Source of the DNA: Oscillatoriales cyanobacterium RM2_1_1
GTDB taxonomy: Bacteria; Cyanobacteriota; Cyanobacteriia; Cyanobacteriales; Microcoleaceae
Assembly: GCA_012033335.1 (NCBI GenBank)
Contig: JAAURB010000010.1
Span: forward strand, 1-64,000
Reading direction: 5' to 3'
Length of the DNA: 64,000 bases
Shown here piece after piece: positions 18,967 to 27,567 of this stretch. Both the position numbers and the translations under genes were made by a program. How positions within the stretch are numbered: position 1 is the first letter of the stretch; the number at the start of each line of letters is the position of its first letter. Under the pieces are notes generated by a model that saw only the letters and a list, made by a program, of their open reading frames with translations, made no database searches and was not told the DNA's origin.

Positions 18967-19178
18967 TTCCAACCCAGGTTGAACAGATGCAAGACCTAGA
19001 AAAACTACAGAAGCAGGTCAACTCTAAATTTGTCAAAGTCAGTGGCATCCCCCCCGCCGTGGTTAACGGGTTAATGGGGCTATGCTTTTGGGGAATTCGT
19101 CTGTTTTACTTTGCCATAGCGGTAATCACCACCATTGCCCACTACAAAGATGGTTTGAAGATTGTCGGACGGTCTTAG
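18963..19178 (+). CDS. small single-helix membrane protein
   Basis: This 71-residue protein has a basic and polar N-terminus (LEKLQKQVNSKFVKVSG) and one long hydrophobic segment (about 29-55). The ATG overlaps the upstream TGA as ATGA, so it is almost certainly translated by coupling to the 166-residue membrane protein, and the two may form a complex. Function unknown. Confidence 0.65.
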   Translation: MIPTQVEQMQDLEKLQKQVNSKFVKVSGIPPAVVNGLMGLCFWGIRLFYFAIAVITTIAHYKDGLKIVGRS

Positions 19179-19281
19179 GATCCCAGTTCTAGAACCCCAA
19201 AAACATCTATCCCTGCATCTTATCCCTGAACCTGCTCCAGAATTCTGGAAGGATCCGATCTGGAAGGAACCAAATCACCCT

Positions 19282-19731
19282 TTAGCTCAACCCTGAGGAA
19301 TCGGCTGATGCTGTAGCTCGAAGTAGATCGATGCGGATATAACCCCCTTCCCAAATCCAATCTTCTTTGGAGTCTTGAGGAATGAAAGCGGCAACAACTT
19401 GATCCGGTGAAATCTGATAAAAGTTGGTAATTTCAGCCACCGCTTGATCACCCCAAGGGGCTCGAACTAAAATCCGCTCCCCTACTTTGAATGCTTCACC
19501 TTGAGGAGTAATCACCTCGGCCAATTCTACTAAGGGCTGGGGCTTGGAACGTTTGGTTGGTTTCTGAGGACGGCTGACTAATTTCTTTTTCTCATCACCG
19601 GAGGCACTAGCAGTGCTGGCAGTACTGGTTTTGGAATCTTCTGAAGGGGCTTCGAGCTTCCCGGTGGTCTGGGAAGCATCAGGCATTTTGGGTCTATTAG
19701 GACGGGTAACGGCTAAAATCTTGTTCGTCAT
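19282..19731 (-). CDS. conserved cyanobacterial protein with SH3-like C-terminal domain
   Basis: The product of about 149 residues has a low-complexity N-terminal half (residues 20-65, Ser/Thr/Lys/Pro-rich). The compact C-terminal half, GEAFKVGERILVRAPWGDQ and FIPQDSKEDWIWEGGYIR, looks like a small beta-barrel. I cannot name a function. ATG at 19729-19731; a TTG one codon upstream is less likely. It stands alone between convergent and divergent neighbours. Confidence 0.65.
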   Translation of the reverse strand: MTNKILAVTRPNRPKMPDASQTTGKLEAPSEDSKTSTASTASASGDEKKKLVSRPQKPTKRSKPQPLVELAEVITPQGEAFKVGERILVRAPWGDQAVAEITNFYQISPDQVVAAFIPQDSKEDWIWEGGYIRIDLLRATASADSSGLS

Positions 19732-19867
19732 CAAACTGACCTAGGGGTAACTGCTAACTGCTCTGTTCATCCATTATATTCTGAAGTTCTGGTGATCATC
19801 TACTGCGGATGGCTGTAATACTCTCTGGCTTAGGGATTGCAGGATTCTAGAGTGGTCTTAAACTCCT

Positions 19868-20643
19868 CTAAAATTCTGGCCGTGAGAGGGTATCTAATCT
19901 GGCCGCAACCAGGGAAACTGCCGCCGTCGGCGCAGTTATGGCCCTCAAGATTCTCTGTCCCAACGACACAATCTGAAAACCGTGCTGGATGGCTGTGTCT
20001 AATTCTGGCGCTGTCCAGCCTCCCTCTGGGCCAGTGCGATCGCGATTTCAGCTTGAACAGGCTGCTGCAAGTCATGGTGTAAAGCTTGCCAGAGATGAAA
20101 ATCCTGACGAGCCCCACAGATGTACTTGAAGGATTGAACTGGGCTCAATGGATTCAGAAGATGATTCTCGAGGGCCCTGGTAAAACTCACCGGATCTAAT
20201 ATTTGGGGAGTCACCTGACGCTCGGATTGCTCTGTCGCTTCTATGGCGATTTTACGCCAGCGTTCTATTTTCTGGGGACTGGGATGGAGCAGGGTGCGAT
20301 CGCTGATCACTGGCATAAAAGTACTCACCCCCAGCTCCGTACAGGCTCGGACAATCTCCTCAAAACCATTGCCCTTGGGCAGGGCGGTCAGTAAGGTAAT
20401 CGGGCAGGTTAGTTCGGTTTGAGTGGCCCAGGGCTCCAGAATTCTAGCTTGATGGCCCTCGGCTGGTAGGGAACAGATTAATTGTACCAACCAGCTTTGG
20501 CCTTGACCATCCATGGCGATGAACCGATCATTGATCTGCAAACGCAGAACCCGACCCAAATAATGCTGCTGTTCAGCCGTCAGGTTGATGCAATCATCCT
20601 GTATTTGCAGGGGAGAGACCGTAACCCGTTGCAACTGAGCCAT
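19868..20643 (-). pseudogene. rsmE: 16S rRNA (uracil1498-N3)-methyltransferase RsmE, split by one frameshift
   Basis: RsmE methylates U1498 in the ribosomal decoding region. The first frame (20643 down to 19999) encodes the N-terminal PUA-like domain and the start of the SPOUT fold (LTALPKGNGFEEIVRACTEL, then ATEQSERQVTP). It then runs into 15 alien residues and a stop. In another minus-strand frame the missing end is intact: TGPEGGWTAPELDTA, FQIVSLGQRILRA, AAVSLVAARLDTLSRPEF, stop at 19868-19870. Joining them needs one extra base near 20034-20037. GPEGGW and LGQRILRA form the SAM-binding knot, so the short product should be inactive. A sequencing error is the main alternative. Confidence 0.88.
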
Positions 20644-20651
20644 GCTCAGAA

Positions 20652-22736
20652 CTAATCCACAGTATTATCCTGGGGCGCTGCTTTAAGTCGTTCCAGATAC
20701 TCTTCGATGGCACGGGAGGCAATGTCAACAACCGGTTTACCCTGGCGTTTGGCTTCGTCTTTGAGCTGGCCATAGACATCATGGCGGACACTAACTCGAT
20801 GGCGAATTTTTCCGGGTTCAGGGGTCTCGGAAGCTTCGGGCGATTCGGGATTCATTTCATCAGCAGTGGCAGGGGTTTCCAGCTCAGGGTCAACAGGAGT
20901 CATGGGAGAAACAGGATCTAATGAGGTTTCGTAGGATTGGGCTAGGTTTTGGCCTTGGGTTTCAAGATTCATACAGGATGTCTCGGGATAATGGGCAATA
21001 AATTGACGGATTGAATCAAATCCAGTCCGATGACAGAAGTCACCAAAAGATTCCTCAGGTTGCCGATTTTGCTTAAAGTTAACGAAGATCGGTTCCAGAG
21101 TCACTTCTAGATCTGAAATTGCCAATCGTTCTATAAAAGGTTGGGCTAATCGAGTTTGGTTGGGAGAACCTCCTAACCAAATTTGATAAGTGTTGGGGGC
21201 ACTTCCGACAAATCCAAGCTCAGCCATGTAGGGTCTAGCACATCCATTAGGACACCCCGTCATCCGGATAACAAAGTGTTCTGGCGCTAAACCCACCTTG
21301 TCCAACAATACCCGAATCCGGCTCAGGATACTAGGGATGATCCGTTCAGATTCGGTAATAGCCAGTCCACAGGTAGGAAAAGCAGGACAGGCCATGCTAT
21401 GGCGTACCAGGGGATCAATTTCAGTTTCTTTCTGAATGCCGCAGCGATCCAGAATGGCTTGAATTTCAGATTGTTGTTCCGGTAAAATCTCACACAGAAT
21501 TAAATTGTGATTAGGAGTCAGCCGTAGGGGCATCTGAAATTTTTGGACGATTTCTTTCAGGGCAGTCTTTAACTGCAGGGCCCCTTCATCCTTTACCCGA
21601 CCATTCTCAATCGAGATTCCGAGGAACAATTTGCCATCTCCCTGTTCCTGCCAGCCCAGGTAATCCTGATACTTCCAGGTTGGTAGGGGCTGAAATGGGG
21701 CCATGGATTTGCCCAAATATTCTTCAACCTGGGCTTTGAATTTCTCCACGCCCCAGTCTTCGAGTAAATACTTCATCCGGGCATGGCGGCGATTGTAGCG
21801 ATCGCCATAGTCCCGTTGAGTCGCCACAATGGCTTTCATCAGGTCATAAACATCAGCCTTGTCCACATAGCCGATTTCGTTGGCGGCCCGGGCAAAGGTC
21901 TCTTCTTTATTGTGGGTTCGACCCAGACCCCCGCCCGCCAGGACATTAAATCCCAGCAACTTCCCAGTATCATCGGTCATCACCACCAGGCTGACATCCT
22001 GGGTATAGAGGTCAACGGAGTTATCCCCCGGTACGGTGACGGCTACCTTAAACTTCCGGGGCATGTATTGCTCACCGTAGATCGGCTCTTCGGACTGGCG
22101 GAACAGGATGCCATTGCCCTGGCGGGCCGCCTTGACTTCGGGATTTTCTTCCGCGCTGATGAACTTCTCTCCGTCTAGCCAGATCTCATAGTAAGCTCCG
22201 GTTTGGGGGGTGAGCAGATCAGCAATATTATTGGCATATTCCCAGGCATGGAGATACTCTGGACGGTTTTTGTAAGGAGCCGGAGGAGCCATCACGTTGC
22301 GATTCAGGTCTCCACAGGCCCCTAGGGTCGAGCCCATATTCTCTACAATCCGGGCGATCGCTTGCTTGAGATTCTGTTTTAATATCCCATGGAGCTGAAA
22401 TCCCTGTCGGGTCGTTACCCTCAGGGTACCATTGCCATATTCATCAGCTAGCCGATCCAAAGTTAAATAAAGGGTTGCAGGCATGATCCCCCCCGGATTT
22501 CGGGTTCGGAGCATCATTTGATAGTCTTTTTCCTGACCTTTGACCCGGTTGTCCCGATTATCTTGCTGATACGACCCATGGAATTTGAGAATTTGAATCG
22601 CATCCTCGGTAAAAAAGTTGCAATCATTGAGTAACTCAGAGGCGAGGGGTTCCCGCAGAAAATTACTCCGCTCTTTGATGCCTTCGACTTTGGAGCGTTT
22701 TGGGGTGATTTGAGGAGGAGTTGCAGAAATCGTCAT
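20652..22736 (-). CDS. sir: ferredoxin-sulfite reductase with C-terminal ribbon-helix-helix-like tail
   Basis: This enzyme reduces sulfite to sulfide with six electrons from ferredoxin, in assimilation of sulfate. The siroheme/[4Fe-4S] ligands are Cys450 and Cys456 (ACPAFPTC) and Cys495 and Cys499 (TGCPNGCAR). Both halves of the duplicated nitrite/sulfite reductase fold are complete. ATG at 22736 gives 694 residues, about 50-60 more than usual. After an acidic Pro/Glu/Thr linker (about 600-645) comes [20 protein letters not shown] and [12 protein letters not shown], which reads as a ribbon-helix-helix DNA-binding unit. Plant plastid sulfite reductase also binds nucleoid DNA; a parallel here is inference. 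Confidence 0.95.
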   Translation of the reverse strand: MTISATPPQITPKRSKVEGIKERSNFLREPLASELLNDCNFFTEDAIQILKFHGSYQQDNRDNRVKGQEKDYQMMLRTRNPGGIMPATLYLTLDRLADEYGNGTLRVTTRQGFQLHGILKQNLKQAIARIVENMGSTLGACGDLNRNVMAPPAPYKNRPEYLHAWEYANNIADLLTPQTGAYYEIWLDGEKFISAEENPEVKAARQGNGILFRQSEEPIYGEQYMPRKFKVAVTVPGDNSVDLYTQDVSLVVMTDDTGKLLGFNVLAGGGLGRTHNKEETFARAANEIGYVDKADVYDLMKAIVATQRDYGDRYNRRHARMKYLLEDWGVEKFKAQVEEYLGKSMAPFQPLPTWKYQDYLGWQEQGDGKLFLGISIENGRVKDEGALQLKTALKEIVQKFQMPLRLTPNHNLILCEILPEQQSEIQAILDRCGIQKETEIDPLVRHSMACPAFPTCGLAITESERIIPSILSRIRVLLDKVGLAPEHFVIRMTGCPNGCARPYMAELGFVGSAPNTYQIWLGGSPNQTRLAQPFIERLAISDLEVTLEPIFVNFKQNRQPEESFGDFCHRTGFDSIRQFIAHYPETSCMNLETQGQNLAQSYETSLDPVSPMTPVDPELETPATADEMNPESPEASETPEPGKIRHRVSVRHDVYGQLKDEAKRQGKPVVDIASRAIEEYLERLKAAPQDNTVD

Positions 22737-22990
22737 AACTGTAATTTGCCTCAGCCTAGCTGAATAGAATTGAGAAGCCAAATCTTGCTGAACCCTGGTT
22801 CAAAACTCAATTCAGCTTCCGGGTAGATTAAACTAAATTAAACTCCGGTAATCCGGTCGGGATTTAGTAGGTTTCTTCATGCTAACACGAGACCCCCGAC
22901 CATTGTCCCCCATTCTGCCCGGAGTCTGACCAGGTAAAATCGAGATTTAAGACTTCCGCAAGGGTTCATAAAACTATAAAAAATACGGCA

Positions 22991-23248
22991 ATGTCCAATA
23001 CTCTGATGTATTCTGAAGACTATTTTGTGGTGCTGCAATCGGGACAACCCGAGGAAATCATCACTGCTGCTGAACTGCTCGAGAAACTCACAGAGGTTTT
23101 AGCAACCTGTCCCGAAGCATTACCCCAGGATGCCCAACGATTCACGACCCTGCCGGAGCAAGCCCAATACTTGCTCGGTAATTATTGTGATCTCGATCTA
23201 GGCCCAGGTGAATTTATTCAGTGGTATGCGGTCAGGCTAGAAAAATAG
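22991..23248 (+). CDS. CRR7-like NDH-1 complex protein
   Basis: This 85-residue protein matches the CHLORORESPIRATORY REDUCTION 7 family (MYSEDYFVVLQSGQPEE, then EQAQYLLGNYCDLDLGPGEF and QWYAVRLEK). In plants CRR7 is needed to accumulate the chloroplast NDH complex, which carries out cyclic electron flow. The cyanobacterial role is presumably similar. Soluble, with no cofactor motif. The gene is monocistronic and divergent from sir across 250 nt. Confidence 0.8.
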   Translation: MSNTLMYSEDYFVVLQSGQPEEIITAAELLEKLTEVLATCPEALPQDAQRFTTLPEQAQYLLGNYCDLDLGPGEFIQWYAVRLEK

Positions 23249-23274
23249 AAATTTTGTCGGATTAATCTATTATT

Positions 23275-23751
23275 CTAAGCATCGGCGGGGTTGAGCTGCA
23301 TCATTTTCCAGGTGACGTAGGTTCCAATCGGGCTCCAGATTAAGTAGGGCAATAGTAAAATTGCAGCCCAGGTTTTAATGGGTAGAACCAGCACCGTCAG
23401 GATACAACCCAGAAAGAATCCTGTTGCTCCAATGACCGTCCCTGCCTTCAGGCTTTTGAGCTTACACATTACCGGGGTGTAGGCAACAATGACAATCTCT
23501 ACCAGCAGATAAACTCCCATCAAAAGCCAGGTATTATTGGTTCCGGGAGAATTTTCCCAGACAAGATAAGCTGACCAGGCTCCACAGATGAAAACGACTG
23601 TCCAAATGACTGGAATTGCCTTCTCAAACGTGAGCCATTGGGGGCGTTGCAGGTGCATAAACCAGCGAATATCCTGGCGGGAAAGCAGGTTTGCCAGCAG
23701 GGCAACGGCCAGAGTTACTCCAGCAATAACTAACCAGGAGGGAATTGACAT
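23275..23751 (-). CDS. TspO/MBR-family membrane protein
   Basis: This 158-residue protein has five hydrophobic helices, as in TspO. Family signatures are visible: RPQWLTFEKAIPVIWTVVF with the Trp-rich loop, GAWSAYLVWE, and the last helix LPYLIWSPIGTYVTWKMMQLN. TspO proteins bind porphyrins and tetrapyrroles and respond to stress; the bacterial function is debated. ATG at 23749-23751. Confidence 0.85.
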   Translation of the reverse strand: MSIPSWLVIAGVTLAVALLANLLSRQDIRWFMHLQRPQWLTFEKAIPVIWTVVFICGAWSAYLVWENSPGTNNTWLLMGVYLLVEIVIVAYTPVMCKLKSLKAGTVIGATGFFLGCILTVLVLPIKTWAAILLLPYLIWSPIGTYVTWKMMQLNPADA

Positions 23752-24136
23752 ACTTCAGCGATTGAGAAACATTCTGATCTATATGTTGTCATCCTGGAAC
23801 CTCACAACTATCAAAAGAAATAAAACTCATATATATATAGCAATCACAAGTGATGGATAAAAGGGGAGTGAAGGGGACATTGCCCCCTTCTTAGGGCAAA
23901 GCCCCAGACCCCCTTCAACTTAACAATTAACTACAACCACCTATTTAGACCATTTTCAATTGCTACAGTTCTCTCCAAAGTTAGATTAATTCAATCCTCA
24001 ACTTGGTCATAGTAGAGACTGCAATACCCGAATCTCTAGCCATTTGAATAGCTCATTTAGAGATATCTGAAGTGAGAGTTCAGGGTCAAGAGTTATCGGA
24101 GATCAGGATAGATTGAATGAATATTAAACGATTTAG
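23752..24136. other. non-coding gap after tspO
   Basis: It holds an AT-dinucleotide run (ATATATATATAG near 23830) and a G/C-rich patch at 23855-23930 (AAGGGGAGTGAAGGGGACAT, then CAAAGCCCCAGACCCCCTTC). The latter resembles the sequence near 35745-35800 and looks like a dispersed repeat. No gene is seen until the remnant at 24137. Confidence 0.45.
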
Positions 24137-24355
24137 AGTCGCAACATTAAACGATATGGAGCGGGGGATATTGTTAGCTTTCCCCTGGCATTGACTGGAG
24201 AAATAACCCGAATTGAACATTGGCGATTGGCTATACAACACGGGGAGGTGGCCGCTCGAAATATGTTGGGACAGCAGGTCAAATTTTCTGGGGCTCCTTT
24301 TTTCTGGACAGGGCAATTTAGAGAGGGGTTTGGGGACGAAATTCCCAAGACGTAG
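24137..24355 (+). pseudogene. C-terminal remnant of an AIF-like FAD/NAD(P) oxidoreductase
   Basis: One frame encodes YGAGDIVSFPLALTGEITR followed by IEHWRLAIQHGEVAARNMLG and FSGAPFFWTGQF. These are the FAD-binding GDI motif and the signature EHW...A...G..AARNMLG...PFFWT of the apoptosis-inducing-factor/ferredoxin-reductase family. Everything upstream, including both Rossmann domains, is missing: a TAG lies directly before at 24134-24136. The end beyond GQF diverges and stops at 24353-24355. It is a decayed fragment, 5'-deleted, just before the GMC gene. Confidence 0.8.
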
Positions 24356-24431
24356 GCAACGCCCCTTCACCCCTGTTCACCAATCATTTGGGATTGCCAT
24401 ATCAGTCCATAACTCATCTCAGGATCTATCC

Positions 24432-25949
24432 ATGACTCAACATTACGACTTTATTATTATTGGAGCTGGGGCTGGCGGCGGAACCCTGGCCTATGCTCTT
24501 TCTACTACAGGTCAGCGGATCTTAATTCTAGAACGGGGAGATTATCTGCCTCGGGAAAAAGACAATTGGAATGCTGATGAAATCTTCCTGAATCAACGTT
24601 ACCAGGTTACGGAAAAATGGCTAGATCAAGCTGGCAATTCCTTCAGTCCAGAGGCGTTTTATCGGGTAGGGGGCAATACTAAAGTTTACGGTGCGGCCCT
24701 GCAACGGATGCGGGCCGAAGACTTTGGCGAATTGCAACACTACGATGGGATTTCTCCCGCCTGGGAATTGAGCTATGACGATTTTGAGCCCTACTACACC
24801 CGCGCCGAAAGTTTGTTCAAAATCCATGGTCTGCGGGGAGAAGACCCCACAGAACCTCCCGCCTCGGCAGAATATCCCTTTCAACCGTTTGGCCATGAAC
24901 CCCGGATTGCCGAGGTAGCAGCGGGGCTTGAAGCCCAGGGACTACATCCATTTCATCTAACTTTGGCTCTGAACCGGGATGAAGCCAATCCCCAGAACCG
25001 CCCCTGTATTCGCTGCGAAACCTGCGATCCCTATCCCTGTCTGGTTGATGCTAAGTGTGATGCTCAAGTCACCTGTGTTGACCCCGCCTTACAACACGCC
25101 AATGTGACGTTACAGACGAACGCCTACGTGACTCACCTGGAAACCAATTCAACTGAAAATCGAGTTGAAACCGTGGTGGCAGAGGTAAATGGTCAGATTG
25201 AACGATTCAGTGCAGATACCGTGGTGGTGTCCTGCGGAGCCATTAATTCGGCGGCTCTGTTGCTCAGGTCAGCCAATGATCAACATCCCCAGGGATTGGC
25301 CAATGCTTCGGGTCAGGTTGGGCGTAATTTGATTATGCACAACCACTCTGCCCTATTCTCTATCTCCGATCAACCCAACTCAACGGTATTCCAGAAAACC
25401 CTGGGGGTTAATGATTTCTATTTCCAGGGGCCAGATCAGGATTATCCCCTGGGACAGATTCAGTTGACCGGGAAAGCCAACTGGCAACGGATGAGTTTGT
25501 TTGCCCCGGAGTCAACGCCCCGTTCTACCCTGGAATACATGGCCGCCCATTCCGTAGATTGGTGGCTGACTAACGAAGACTTGCCTCGACCGGAAAATCG
25601 AGTGACGCTGACGTCTATGGGGAAAATTCAGGTGAACTACACTCCCAATAATCTCAAACCCCATCAGGACCTGATCAATGTCTGGCAAACCCATCTGAAG
25701 CAGATTGGCTTTTTTATGTTCTGGAGTCAATTGATGCCGCTCCGGGTCGTCTGGCATCAGGGAGGAACCTGTCGATTTGGGAGTGATCCGACCACCAGTG
25801 TTCTAGACTTGAACTGTCGTGCCCACGAGGTTGAAAATCTGTATGTGATTGATGCTAGTTTCCTGCCCTGCATGGGAGCGGTGAACCCAACTTTAACGAT
25901 CATTGCCAATGCTTTGCGAGTGGCGGATCATCTCAAGGCAGCGATCTAA
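24432..25949 (+). CDS. GMC-family FAD-dependent oxidoreductase
   Basis: This 505-residue flavoprotein opens with the Rossmann FAD motif IIGAGAGGGTLAYALS and has the GMC C-terminal signatures HQGGTCRFG and NPTLTIIANALRVADHL. It has the cysteine-rich insert CIRCETCDPYPCLVDAKC (about 195-212), a variant of the short motif seen in the glucose/choline-dehydrogenase-like subgroup. It probably oxidises an alcohol or sugar; the substrate is unknown. ATG at 24432 fits the family; a longer in-frame extension upstream covers the AIF remnant in another frame and is not protein-like. The stop lies in a 13-nt tandem repeat. Confidence 0.9.
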   Translation: MTQHYDFIIIGAGAGGGTLAYALSTTGQRILILERGDYLPREKDNWNADEIFLNQRYQVTEKWLDQAGNSFSPEAFYRVGGNTKVYGAALQRMRAEDFGELQHYDGISPAWELSYDDFEPYYTRAESLFKIHGLRGEDPTEPPASAEYPFQPFGHEPRIAEVAAGLEAQGLHPFHLTLALNRDEANPQNRPCIRCETCDPYPCLVDAKCDAQVTCVDPALQHANVTLQTNAYVTHLETNSTENRVETVVAEVNGQIERFSADTVVVSCGAINSAALLLRSANDQHPQGLANASGQVGRNLIMHNHSALFSISDQPNSTVFQKTLGVNDFYFQGPDQDYPLGQIQLTGKANWQRMSLFAPESTPRSTLEYMAAHSVDWWLTNEDLPRPENRVTLTSMGKIQVNYTPNNLKPHQDLINVWQTHLKQIGFFMFWSQLMPLRVVWHQGGTCRFGSDPTTSVLDLNCRAHEVENLYVIDASFLPCMGAVNPTLTIIANALRVADHLKAAI

Positions 25950-25972
25950 GGCAGCGATCTAAGGCAGCGATC
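25935..25972. repeat. 13-nt tandem repeat across the GMC stop codon
   Basis: AAGGCAGCGATCT is repeated twice and then a third time as AAGGCAGCGATC, running into a HIP1 octamer (GCGATCGC). The GMC TAA falls in the first junction. This fits local slippage or duplication. Confidence 0.9.
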
Positions 25973-26049
25973 GCAATCTGAACGTCAGTACAGTCGGTAC
26001 AGTTGATGGTAGATTCGGGATTGAGTCAAGTTATTCTGAGAGATTCCCC

Positions 26050-26364
26050 ATGTCAGATTCGGCCCTTACAATTATCGCCCGGATTAAAGCCAAAACTGGA
26101 TTGGAAGCGCGAATGCGGCAAGATTTACTCAGCTTGCTAATGCCCACTCAAGCAGAATCAGGCTGCCTGACGTTTGATCTGCTGCAAGACATAAACGATC
26201 CCACTATTTTTGTGCTTTACGAGAATTGGAGAGATCAGGCTGCTGTGGATGACCACTTTCAGCAACCCTATGTGAAACAGGTTTTGCAAGCCTATGAAGA
26301 GACATTGGCAGAACCAATTGAGGTTTTGTATCTGAGAAAAATTGAACCCTCGTTGCTGCAATAA
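26050..26364 (+). CDS. antibiotic biosynthesis monooxygenase (ABM)-domain protein
   Basis: This 104-residue dimeric alpha-beta barrel protein belongs to the YgiN/ABM family. Typical features are SALTIIARIKAKTGLEARM, ESGCLTFDLLQD and FVLYENWRDQAAVDDHFQQP. Related proteins act as quinol monooxygenases or heme-degrading enzymes; the substrate here is unknown. It lies 100 nt after the GMC gene on the same strand and could be co-transcribed with it. Confidence 0.85.
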   Translation: MSDSALTIIARIKAKTGLEARMRQDLLSLLMPTQAESGCLTFDLLQDINDPTIFVLYENWRDQAAVDDHFQQPYVKQVLQAYEETLAEPIEVLYLRKIEPSLLQ

Positions 26365-26365
26365 A

Positions 26366-26406
26366 GGTGGAGTAGACATTCTGTCCACGGGCTGAAGTCC
26401 GCTCTA
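26366..26406. repeat. probable dispersed repeat
   Basis: GTGGAGTAGACATTCTGTCC and GGGCTGAAGTCCGCTCTAC form imperfect inverted repeats after the ABM stop. The shape resembles the other dispersed repeats in this window, but the match is loose. Confidence 0.4.
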
Positions 26407-26551
26407 CAAAATCTCATATCCACTCAAACTTTGAATGGTTTGAATGGATTGAAATGGCTTTAAAACTCCCTCTGATCACTCTCTGGAATGAAAGTGCTAC
26501 ACTAAACATTCAAATCAAATCAGTGTTCTAAAGATTCAAGAGGTTTTCACG

Positions 26552-27166
26552 ATGACACAGGCCACCTCTTCTCCAGGCTTCTTCCCACCGTTCCCAGAGT
26601 TTGCCCCGTATCCCAGCCAGGATAGTGACCTGCTGAGTCAGATGGGGTTTCTGCCGGGGTTCAAGGAAATTTTGAGTGTTCGGCAGGTTCATGCCTTGGA
26701 ACACGCTACGGTTTGGGTGTTGAGTGAACTGGGGACAGACTCTCAAGGCACTTCTACGGAGTCTTTAGGTGGCATGTCTACCCCAGAGGGATTTTATCTC
26801 TACGGGGAAGTAGAGGAGAGCAAACTTCAACAAGGGGCTCAAATTGCCCTCTCCCGTCTGATCTCTGGGGAATGGAACCTGGCTGTGCATCCGCGCTGCG
26901 GCACAAATTTATCCGTTAACCTGTTGCTGACGGGAGGTCTAGCCCTAGGAATTAATAGTCTCTTACCAAAAGGCCCCCTGGAACAGCTTTTAGGAGTTGC
27001 TACGGCGGCAACCCTGGCCAATCAAATTGCTCCAGATCTCGGCCTTCTGGCTCAGCAATACGTGACAACCGCCGTTCCATTCAACCTCGAAATAGACGAA
27101 ATTATCCCAGCCCCAGCTACCTGGGGTCGTCCGACTCACTTTGTTAAGGTTCACTGGCGGGGTTAA
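26552..27166 (+). CDS. conserved cyanobacterial protein, probably DUF6391 family
   Basis: This 204-residue protein has the block LSVRQVHALEHATVWVLSEL, then SGEWNLAVHPRCGTNLSVN, and two hydrophobic helices (about 128-165, starting LLLTGGLALGINSLLP). I place it in the DUF6391 family with moderate certainty. The HALEHAT motif with conserved histidines hints at a metal site, but no activity is known. It is probably membrane-associated. Confidence 0.65.
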   Translation: MTQATSSPGFFPPFPEFAPYPSQDSDLLSQMGFLPGFKEILSVRQVHALEHATVWVLSELGTDSQGTSTESLGGMSTPEGFYLYGEVEESKLQQGAQIALSRLISGEWNLAVHPRCGTNLSVNLLLTGGLALGINSLLPKGPLEQLLGVATAATLANQIAPDLGLLAQQYVTTAVPFNLEIDEIIPAPATWGRPTHFVKVHWRG

Positions 27167-27305
27167 GGTTCTAGCAGGGTTCTAGCCAGCCTGCAGCTAG
27201 CAATAAAACTTAAACACCAAAATGTACTCCAGGGTCGGTTCCAGTAGTACGCTGGACAATAAATAACCTGATTCATCATTAGATTTAGAAAAGGGAAAAA
27301 CACGA

Positions 27306-27521
27306 ATGGCTGAACTGAAGCGTGGTTCTAAAGTCCGTATTCTTCGGAAAGAATCCTACTGGTTCCAGGAAGTGGGCACTGTTGCCACCGTGGATCAGAG
27401 TGGAATCAAATACCCGGTTATCGTTCGCTTTGATAAGGTGAACTACACGGCTTACAGCGGTGTTGATGGCGGTGTTAATACCAATAACTTTGCTGAGTCT
27501 GAGTTGGAAGTTGTCAAGTAG
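27306..27521 (+). CDS. psaE: photosystem I subunit IV PsaE
   Basis: PsaE is a small SH3-like peripheral subunit on the cytoplasmic (stromal) side of photosystem I. It supports ferredoxin and flavodoxin docking and cyclic electron flow. The 71-residue sequence is typical: [20 protein letters not shown], then [18 protein letters not shown] and [12 protein letters not shown] purine-rich ribosome site (AAAAGGGAAA) lies before the ATG. Monocistronic. Confidence 0.97.
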   Translation: MAELKRGSKVRILRKESYWFQEVGTVATVDQSGIKYPVIVRFDKVNYTAYSGVDGGVNTNNFAESELEVVK

Positions 27522-27567
27522 TGCTCCAGTGAGAGGTTAGCTAGACCCTTACCTGAAGTGATTGCCT

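Noticed and set aside
24213-24431. 73-codon N-terminal extension of the GMC oxidoreductase
   Set aside because: It covers the AIF-like remnant in a different frame and is not protein-like; the family start is ATG at 24432.
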